Shown: positions 29,362 to 37,801 of the stretch, one piece after another
Layout of the letters: each line of letters starts with the position of its first letter
Numbering within the stretch: the first letter of the stretch is position 1
Assembly (NCBI GenBank): GCA_010909725.1
Contig: JAACMV010000007.1
Span: 1,116,001 to 1,180,000, forward strand
Source of the DNA: Picochlorum sp. 'celeri'
Taxonomy: Eukaryota > Chlorophyta > Trebouxiophyceae
Reading direction: 5' to 3'
DNA length: 64,000 nt
Notes under the pieces: model-generated
Told to the model about the DNA's origin: nothing
Database searches by the model: none
The model's input: the letters and a program-made list of their open reading frames with translations, nothing else
Made by a program: the position numbers and the translations under genes

Positions 29362-30817
29362 TCACGCGAGTTTAATATAATCATTCAAAGAAACTTTAAG
29401 GTTTCGAGCAATTTTATACGCTAAATCGTCTGAAAGATCGCAGCGGTATGATGGCCCAGTGAGTGGGTCTCCTCCGACACATGTCAACAAACCAAGCGAG
29501 CACAAACTTGTGACTTGCATTAAAACTTCCACCTCCTGAAGCTTATCTAACCACTCCACATGCCCCTCTTTCGGTATAAATCCATCAACGGATTTTGGCT
29601 CACAGATATAGTAGTAAATATTGAGCATTCTCTCCAACGGGAATGCATGGCTTCCCCGAAGTTTCTTATCCAATGCCCTCTCCGCTTGCCTATCTAATGC
29701 TTGAGAGTTTTTCCTACTCTTTCCAGAATATCCCGGATCAAAAATAGCCTGGTCACTTGTTGCTTTATTCCGCGATGCAATATAGGACGCTAACAAGAGA
29801 AATTTGGACATGTAAGGAATGGCAAGCACCATTTTTGCCTCATTGCCCATCTCTCTTTCCTTTGCTGTCGCAGTAGTGGCACAATGGTTGACACCAACAT
29901 CTAAATTCGAAACAATATTTTGCAACATTGGCATAATAGCTCTCAGCAGCTGAGGACCTTGAACAGATGCACCCTTCTTTCGAACAGGAGCAATGTAAAC
30001 AGGCCACAACTTGGACAAGGCCACCCGTATATCGAGAAGATTGTTCGTTCCCCGAGCGAGAACCGGCACCACGCTCGCTACAAACTGCTCATAATATTTC
30101 GTATACTCTGTGCATCGGGGACTATACCCCCTCATCATGCAAATCTGCACATGAACAAGCCGCCATCAATACAAACACAGTCGACCCAACGCAGTCTTCA
30201 TGAACACACACCTTGCAGATCTCGGAAGCTCCATACGCTGGAAACTCAACAACATCCGGCTCTCTCATTCTTTCTCCTCCTTTACCTGTCGAAAACACCC
30301 CAGACACCCACGGCATTGTGCTCACCATGATGATACCAATGTCAGCACTGAGCACCTCCCCCAACTGACTCAATGTAATCAGAACATCATTTTTGGCCAC
30401 CCTTTCCGCAGAGTCCAGCACAATCCATACAGTCCCACCGTCATACCCTTTTAAAACGTCACCAATCTGCGTTACAAATTGACTCATCGAGTCCCCTCTA
30501 TTGGCAGGTGCACTCCCTCGCTTTCTCTTCTTATTCCAATCTAATGCCCTCTTTAATTTCCTCACAATAACACTATACACGGCTTTTGGGGAGTAGATTT
30601 CTCGACAATCAATATATACATGGACAGAACCCGTCGCATCAAGCGCTTTCCGAAGAATACTCGTCTTTCCAGTAGACTCTGGTCCAGTCACCAACAGGGG
30701 TTCAGGCGACACAGTTGTCGAGCACAGATGATCCACAATCTTCTCAATCTGTTGATTCCTATACACAAAATCTTTCATTAAATTACTTTTTACGCTAGAA
30801 GAAATCTCTGACGCCAT
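29362..30817 (-). CDS. ORC5: Origin recognition complex subunit 5
   Basis: AAA+ subunit of the complex that marks replication origins and loads MCM. Exon 1 (30817-30212) and exon 2 (30144-29362) join over a 67-nt intron (donor GTGTGT, acceptor GTGCAG), giving 462 aa (family ~435). Features: FVYRNQQIEKIVDHL, Walker A GPESTGKTS, a Walker B-like WIVLDSAERV, and C-terminal MSKFLLLASYIASRNKATSD plus FPLERMLNIYYYI, which match human ORC5. The splice phase is zero between CK and IC. The frame extends upstream, but the first ATG is at 30817. No ATG-independent extension is supported. Confidence 0.94.
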
Positions 30818-31218
30818 ATCTCTAGCTTGAATGGAATTCAAAAGAAAGAAATTCAAAAGCCGTTGGAGCAAATTTGAAATATCAGATTCGCTATTCCTTC
30901 CACACAATGCATAAAGACATCTATAATATACTTTTAATTTGCCAGAGATGCTGCAATTCACTCAATAACAATTATGGAATCAATATGTGCCAAAATCTGT
31001 CCAACTCGAGAGTTTGCCTATTCTAAATATTCTAAACACGGACGTACCCTGGCCCTGGTATGCCGTCTCCCTCATGCTACACGATAGAACGCAATGCATC
31101 AGCGCTATTTAATTTAAAATACCATATCGACACGGTGCATGGCGATATGAACGCATCAAGGGCTGCTTTGTGGATACTGCTGTAGTCCACGTTTGCAAGG
31201 GCAATTTGGGTTTTGGGT
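30818..31218. other. Divergent intergenic region
   Basis: This 401-nt region lies between ORC5 (minus) and the SLC35F6-like gene (plus). AT-rich with no supported gene, RNA or long palindrome. Confidence 0.35.
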
Positions 31219-32613
31219 ATGGGGTCATTCCCTGTACCGGTCGCCGTATTGGCGGCGGCAATGTTGATTTCAGGTACTTTAAAATTGAAACGTGTGGGAG
31301 AGCCTTTCTTTACACGAGCATGGGGTGATTTTTATTGCCAGTCAGGGTTGTTCTCACTCCTGTACTTGTTTGCAGGGGCATGCATTACCGTGCTTATAAA
31401 ATTGCAAGATTTAGTTCCAGTATATGATGAAGAAGAGGGAAGAGATAGGCGATTTAGACACCCAATTATTCAGACAGGACTCATGTTTCTTGGGGAAGTC
31501 CTGTGTCTTGTGAGCATTTTGTGGAATGATATTACAGATGGACCTGTTGGCAAGCGTGGGAAACGAATGTTGACATTGTGGGGATCATTTGCAATTCCTG
31601 CAGTATGTGACTTTGCTGCGTCGACACTGATCAATCTAGGGTTGTTTTATACGAGTGCAAGCACATATCAAATGTTAAAAGGAAATGTTGTTTGCTTTGC
31701 TGGTATTTGGACTGTACTGCTTCTTCATAAGCGGCTAAAAAGCCAGCATTGGATGGGTATTGTGATGATTACTGCTGGAGCAGCGCTTGTGGGCGCAAGC
31801 AGCATGTATTTTGACGATGGGCACTTTGAAACACTCTTGGTTGGTGGAAAGCATGCTCCAAACAAGACGGGGTTGGGAATCATTCTGATCGTCATTGCTC
31901 AGATGCTGAATGCATTGCAGTTTATTGCTGAGGAAAAGTTTATGAAAAAATTGCGACCGCCTCCAGGTGTGGCTGTAGGAATCGAAGGCCTGACAGGCAT
32001 GGTATGCTGCCTGTTGTGTCTGCCGTTTGTCTCAACCATCATGGCACCAGATGGGCGACCAATTGACCGCGTCATGGATGGTATTACTGCCATTCAAGGC
32101 TCACAGCAGCTACAAATCACATCTATATTACTTATTTTTTGTGTCGCGGTATTCAATTTGAGCGGGATATCCGTCACCCGCCGTCTCTCAGGAGCAGCAA
32201 GAGCAGTTTTTGATGTGAGTCGGACAGTGCTTGTGTGGATTGTCGGAATCAAGCTTGGGTGGGAATCGTTTCATACGTTACAGGCAGTTGGATTTTCTAT
32301 TCTTGTCGCTGGAACGTCAGTATATAATGATGTACTGCGTAACTGGCTCCCAGAACCAAATTCCTATGAGGGGTATAGCAATTTGAATGCTGATTTGCTT
32401 CCACCTGATGGTTCCTGGTCGACCGAGTCAGAGGGTGACGATAACGACGATGCAAGCACAACCATCACCTGGAATTCCATGGATGAGGAGCGACAGCAGC
32501 ACCGGAGAGATACTCAGCCAATCCTGACTCAGAATAGAAATGCGGCAACCATGGCCCGAAGCATCTCAATGCTGCCTGAAATTCTATCCCCTCATTCCCC
32601 TGGATCTCTGTAG
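31219..32613 (+). CDS. SLC35F6-like drug/metabolite-superfamily carrier
   Basis: Multi-pass membrane carrier resembling animal SLC35F6 (lysosomal/mitochondrial-associated DMT protein). The ATG at 31219 gives 464 aa. Ten hydrophobic segments are apparent. Diagnostic matches: GLFYTSASTYQMLKGNVV, ITAGAALVGASS, IAQMLNALQFIAEEKFM, GIEGLTGMVCCLL, SGISVTRRLSGAARAVFDVSRT and LGWESFHTLQ. The C-terminal ~70 residues are hydrophilic, with acidic and Ser/Thr-rich composition, and probably cytosolic. Substrate unknown. No intron. Convergent with uS17m; stops 25 nt apart. Confidence 0.9.
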   Translation: MGSFPVPVAVLAAAMLISGTLKLKRVGEPFFTRAWGDFYCQSGLFSLLYLFAGACITVLIKLQDLVPVYDEEEGRDRRFRHPIIQTGLMFLGEVLCLVSILWNDITDGPVGKRGKRMLTLWGSFAIPAVCDFAASTLINLGLFYTSASTYQMLKGNVVCFAGIWTVLLLHKRLKSQHWMGIVMITAGAALVGASSMYFDDGHFETLLVGGKHAPNKTGLGIILIVIAQMLNALQFIAEEKFMKKLRPPPGVAVGIEGLTGMVCCLLCLPFVSTIMAPDGRPIDRVMDGITAIQGSQQLQITSILLIFCVAVFNLSGISVTRRLSGAARAVFDVSRTVLVWIVGIKLGWESFHTLQAVGFSILVAGTSVYNDVLRNWLPEPNSYEGYSNLNADLLPPDGSWSTESEGDDNDDASTTITWNSMDEERQQHRRDTQPILTQNRNAATMARSISMLPEILSPHSPGSL

Positions 32614-32638
32614 CATTCATTCAATTAAATACAATACT

Positions 32639-33041
32639 CTATGATTCCTCTTGGGCAACGACACCAGAAGATGCAAAACTTCCACGAAATGACTCCAAAT
32701 CCAAATTCCTATTCTTCTGCAGCACAACTACAACTGCATAGCTCTTATTCTTGCTCAAAGGCCTGCACAGTCGAATCTTTACCGTATCTCCGATCCCACA
32801 TTCATTCGCTTCATCATGTGCCATGATCTTTGTTGTCCTCCGCAGAGAGGTTCTATACTTTTTGATATGCTTGATTCTATCGACGGCAACGAGCACTGAT
32901 TTCTGCATCTTATTGGAGACGACCTGCACACAGGAATAACAACGCCATCGTCAAGAATTTCATCTCAATTTTCCATCTGATGGGGTATCTCAATGAAAGT
33001 AGACGCACTCGTCCCACAAACTCGGTTGGGCCAGACGGCAT
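32639..33041 (-). CDS. Mitochondrial-type ribosomal protein uS17
   Basis: Small-subunit protein uS17 of bacterial type. An 11-codon first exon (33041-33009, MPSGPTEFVGR) joins exon 2 (32923-32639) over an 85-nt intron (donor GTGCGT, acceptor GTGCAG), making 105 aa. The junction reconstructs EFVGRVVSNKMQKSVLVAVDR, the conserved S17 opening. Further motifs: KYRTSLRRTTKIMAHDEANE, IGDTVKIRLCRPLSKNKSYAV. There is no clear presequence, as is common for mitochondrial S17; a plastid role is possible. The first exon would be missed by frame-only annotation. Confidence 0.93.
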
Positions 33042-33200
33042 GGCGGATATCTGCTTGTGTCCGCACTATCGTGGCCTTTATGGTATGTCAAATGCAATTT
33101 TACGATATATACACATGAATGATTTGCGATTTTGTGCAATATCCTTTGTGAATTCCTCGCCATTGGAGTTTTAAACCACTTAAATACGACATTGTAGCAA

Positions 33201-35017
33201 TCAAGATTCAGTCATCATCTTCTTCTTCTTTGTCTTTTTCACATCCTTCTTCTTCTTCTTCGTCTTTGCCTCGAGACTGCTAGGCTCATCGACAGCATTG
33301 GAAAAGGTGAGCATTCTCTTCCGGTTTTGGCTGGCAAGAGGCTTTTGCTTGAGTGCACTTCCCTTTGGCTTTGACGTGGGTGGCGTTCTGACATTTTCTG
33401 GGAACGGAGGTTGTCCGATTCGCCTGACTAAGTTTTTCTTTAGGCTGAATCGGACACTTTTACGTCTGATTTTCTGTGAGGGTTCATCGTCAATGTGGTG
33501 TGGTGTGGCATCGATTCCATTCTCATGACTACCGGATGCAGGTTCGGAGCCTGTATTGCTCTTGGCCTTTTTCTTCTTCTTCTTCTTGTTCTCTTGTGAT
33601 TTGGGCGCCTCAGCTACTGTCTTCTCAACCTGCTCTTCTTCTTCTTCTTCTGGAGCCTCCTGGACGATGCGCACAGGAATCTCGTCCTCCTTCTTGGCTG
33701 CCTTCTTCTTACTCTTTTTCACCACTGTCTTCTTCACATTGGTCTTCTTCTTAGCATGTTTCAAGGCCTGTTCTACATCAGACGACGCAAGATACAAGTA
33801 CTCCCTATTCTTTGACTTTGTCTTCTTATTTGATCCTGCAGAATTGCCCAAAAAAAATGTGTCGTTCAGTCCGTACGAGTATTTCCTGACAATGCAGAGA
33901 ACACAAGGTATAATTACAACCAAACTATTCATGTCTGGAGATATTCAGCTGTAAAACGCATCAGTTTGCACCTTGTCCACAGATAGTTTTCTCCATCGCG
34001 ACACAAAATATTATAATACAATCAAAAGACAATTGTACGGCATCACATACCAAGGGAAAACAGTTCCTGTGCTAAAGATTGGACATCACACATGGAACCA
34101 AACGGCTCTGCATTTGATTCAACACGTTGAGCAATCTCTGCAAACACATCCGAGTAAATCTTTTTCAACAGAACCTTATTCTCACTCGCACGTAATCCCT
34201 CTATGAAAGGATCGAGAACAGCCCTCAGTGCATCATGAGAAGGGCGAGCTCCTGCCTCTACCATTTTTTCCAATTCACTGACAACAACAGAGCACACATG
34301 ATACGCAAGTCCAACACCGAGATCATTTGCATAGGGAAGTAGTACTACAGTATCTTTCCATACAGTCGAGTACGAACGTATCAGTTCGACATTCCTACAG
34401 GTCAGTGCAAAAAAAAAAACACATGTCACCAGTACCAGCAGCAGCAGCAGCACAAAACCTCATCCTACACGTACCAGTGTGACTGATCAAACAGTTCCAG
34501 AGACGCTGCATAAAACTTTCTAACCAGCATCATGTACTTGTCCATGCGATGTTGATCTATACCCGGCCATTCTCGTTTCATCGTCACAACAAAGGCAGAA
34601 AAGTACACAAAGGCCACGGTTGGCGACAAGGTACACACCAGACCACTCAAACGATCCGCTAATACCGTCTATATACATGCATAGTATAGTAATCAGTTCA
34701 TTGAAATCCAAAAGACCTGTAAACAGGATCGATGCGCTTCCATTTCCAGGACATGCATGACACATGTAACCCACCTGAACAGAAACTAAATCACTATGCC
34801 AGAAACAGTAATACAATGCTTTCCAAAGCCTAATAATTTCATTTTGAGAAGCATCAGGGTGAGAATTGAGCCATTGCGTTAATACAAGAAGCCCTTTTTC
34901 TCGAGTGTCTCTATCTGTTGAGCCAAGAGCTCGAGCGAGTCCAGAGTCACTTGTGGCGGCCGTGTCCTCCAGAAGAGGCTTTGATCTCTTCTTCTTTTCT
35001 CTCTGCTTCTTTGCCAT
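33201..35017 (-). CDS. RRP1: Ribosomal RNA processing protein 1 (RRP1/NOP52)
   Basis: Nucleolar protein for 27S-to-25S/5.8S pre-rRNA processing. Exons: 35017-34775, 34668-34475, 34394-34051, then 33885-33201, with a proposed 19-nt microexon at 33990-33972 that restores the frame (total 494 aa). Conserved text: RALGSTDRDTREKGLLVL, LWKALYYCFWHSD, FVVTMKREWPGIDQHRMDKYMMLVR and YHVCSVVVSELEK. The C-terminal half is Lys-rich with poly-Glu and ends in VRFSLKKNLVRRIGQ and basic repeats, as in NOP52. An alternative to the microexon is an acceptor near 33932, which would insert a hydrophobic stretch of ~15 residues and seems less likely. Four introns make it the most intron-rich gene here. Confidence 0.9.
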
Positions 35018-35424
35018 ACTTGTAATTATACAATCAAAGAGCGATGCCATGCGTCGCATATCTGCTGACTGACTAGGTTGCCTTGATTAGGATGTATAAA
35101 AAATCACCTCCATCGATGGAGTTGGGGATATCCCCAACGTTGGCATCATCATTAACGATGATGCCTTTTCTTTGTCCTCTTCTTGCATTGCATCATCACG
35201 AAAGACCCTATGTGGTCTGATGAACATGTCAAGTCAGGAACTGACGACCAAGACGTGAGTTATTATTATTAGTATTAGCCTGGCGCCAGGCTCTCTAGAG
35301 AGATCTCTCTCTCTCTGGGAGCAAAAAAAATTCCACTGTTACATACAAGAAGAATCATTCGACAAAGATGTACGGAATGTATGGTCGATAAATAGTACAC
35401 CATAGACACGTATACTATCGTCAT
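35018..35424. promoter_or_regulatory. RRP1 upstream region with a palindrome cluster
   Basis: This 407-nt region upstream of RRP1 contains perfect palindromes at 35108-35121 (half-site CTCCATC), 35121-35138 (GTTGGGGAT), 35277-35292 (AGCCTGGC) and 35297-35310 (AGAGAGA). A 9-bp stem with a 6-nt loop lies at 35142-35165 (GGCATCATC arm). No coding frame is supported. The rest is an ATT run and a CT-rich tract. Regulatory meaning is inferred. Confidence 0.5.
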
Positions 35425-37245
35425 CTACACCTTTTTATCCTGTGTAGCAATGACAAATTCAGTCAGTAAAAAGCCAAATCCGCTGGCCAAGTAACATGCT
35501 GGGACGAGCAACATGGCGTTCTGTAAGTCTGTCTTTGATGCGATCAATGCGACGGCCAAAGGCCCTAATCCTCCAATAACATTTCTAATGCTTAAATGAA
35601 CTGCGCTTCCTGTGGACCCCAGCCCTGGGGGAGAGACCTCTCTGACGGCAACAGCAGCTGGAGCTCTCCATGCTTCTGACAAGGCAAACCCAATCAACAG
35701 AGCTGCAAATGATTGCTTATAATCTGGGGCGAGAATTGAGAGAGCAATAAATGGAGCTGCTGCTATATTAGCGCCAGCAGTAATCCATCCTCTTCCCCCG
35801 ATTCTATTCAACCAATCACCTAGTATTCCAGCACCCACACCACCAATGAGCCCACCAACTGGAATCACGACAGCAAGAAGAGGAGCATACGTCTCAGGCG
35901 ATAGCTCATACACGCGTTGATAAAAGGTTGCTTGCCATGCAACGAGAGCCCAAGATCCAACATCGTTGAACGTCGATGCAATTGTGAGGGACAAGAAGGC
36001 AGGGTCACGGATGAGCACCTTGAGCTTGTCCATGCTTTCTGCCAACGATTGGGTGGTGGATATCTGTTCCGGAGCGGGCGCAATCAAAGCCTCTGATGAC
36101 GTTGTTCGAGACAGAAACCTCGAGGATTTGATCGGATCTCCAAGAAACCCTTTATTTCTAGGCCTCGTTTCATCAATTGTAAGAAAGCATAGGACAGCAA
36201 TGACAATCCCTGGAGGCCCCAACCAAGACAGTAATTGCCTCCACGCTCCAAATGCCGATTCCAGAGCGACTCCCGCATCTCCAACATCTTGAGTATATGT
36301 AAAAATGGGAGACACAGCTGCATAATCACCCTGTGTATACATGATTGTGACAAGTGACAGGTCCACCTTGTCCAATGGGACCAATGTATATGCAATATCT
36401 AAATTCTCCATGATACCCTGAGGCACCCCTAATTTTCCAGCAATGACAAGAGCTGCAAACGAAAAAGCTCTTCCTACATAAATAGCCGAGTTATACACCG
36501 CCATTGCTGTTGTACGACCTTTTGGAAACATTTCAGGAATGAGAGAGAAACAGATTGGGTTCTGGGTCGCCTGTGCAGCCGCAAATCCAATCCTCGCTGC
36601 AAGAAGCTCACCAAACCCAGACGCTTTTGATGCTAAAAGCGTCAACACACTCCACGCCATGATGCCAAAACTGAGCAGCCGTGGTCTATCAACTCTATCT
36701 GCCAAGAGCCCCATGGGCACCAAAGCAACCGCATATAATATCGTATACCCAGCCGTCAACAACGCTCCCTGACTATCTTCAAGATGCAAGTCACTTGATA
36801 TAATCGGTAACAAAGCAGGTAATGCGAAACCCGTCGTTGAATGATGCAAGTATGCCACAGACAAAATCAGCAGTCCCCACACAGCACCAATGTTGGGACC
36901 CTTCTTTTCCTCCTCCTCCTCCTCCCCAAACGGAACCTTTTCCACAGATTTCGAAAAATCAATTGGCACATAATCATTCTTCACCACCGCTGCTGCTTTC
37001 TTCCGTGGCCGCGGTTGCTGCGCTGCTGCCCTAACCTCGAGACCTCTGCATCCACGGTTGCCCCCCACTGCAGCGTTCAAAACAGCCACACGCCGTCTCG
37101 GAATACCCACCCATGTCCTCGACACCAAATCCAACTGTATAAATAAATTAATAATATCACTCTTGAATGAATTCAATCGCCTCAGCGCTGTATCGGACAT
37201 CTATCCACTGATACACATGTGACATTATAACCCACACACCTTCAT
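35425..37245 (-). CDS. Major facilitator superfamily transporter, probably plastid envelope
   Basis: Twelve-TM MFS carrier related to bacterial and plastid permeases; substrate not identifiable. The MFS signature VPMGLLADRVDRPR follows TM2, and LLGDW-like GILGDWLNRIGGRG repeats it after TM8. The N-terminus ends in GLEVRAAAQQ, a typical plastid transit-peptide cleavage context, followed by an acidic linker (EEEEEEKK). I prefer a two-codon first exon (37245-37240) joined over a 105-nt AT-rich intron (acceptor TTTATACAG) to 37134-35425, giving 571 aa starting MKLDLVSRTWVGIPRRR. The alternative is an unspliced start at 37200 (591 aa), which would translate the AT-rich segment. The transporter body is unaffected. 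Confidence 0.85.
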
Positions 37246-37801
37246 CCTCACTGGACTCCCATGATTCAATTCAACCACAACCATAAATCAGTTGTTTTAA
37301 TACCCACGTAATGAATGCCTCAGGCAACAACTACGCCACACATCAAGCCTCCGGTATATTATTATAGCATAAATGATACTCGTCGTAGTATCCTCGAATT
37401 CGATACTACCCTAGGCGTAGCAGTATTATCCTATGAACATGTAAATAATACTTTTTTTTAAAGAAAGCTACAGTGATGGCGTCGGATACCCTGATCATCC
37501 GACAGATCTTCTTCCTCGTTCCAATCTCAGTCTCTAGGCTTGGGTCATCGGCATAGCGGGCTCCCGGCATAGCGGCTCGCTATGCCGTAGTCTATGCTAT
37601 GCTATGCCGTTTTTTATGGCCCGATATGCTATCTCAGAAGACCCTCCGGTCGAAAGGTGCTTTCAATGGGAGATATGAATTTGGTCGCGCATCCAAATTT
37701 GAAACACAGATTTCACCATAATATGACTTTATGTCTCCATATGTTATATTACTTTACATAATATGTCATTAGAAAGATTCTGATAGGCGTGGTTTGTCGA
37801 A
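37246..37801. other. Left flank of the hAT element
   Basis: This 556-nt flank includes repeated CGGCATAGCG motifs and a perfect 10-bp inverted repeat at 37565-37587. It presumably holds the transposon's left end, the transposase promoter and the MFS promoter. A CAGTGATGG sequence at 37471 resembles a hAT terminus, but I find no matching right end. Confidence 0.45.

Noticed and set aside
37471..37485. CAGTGATGG as the hAT 5' terminus
   Set aside because: It resembles hAT ends, but no complementary sequence was found on the right side.
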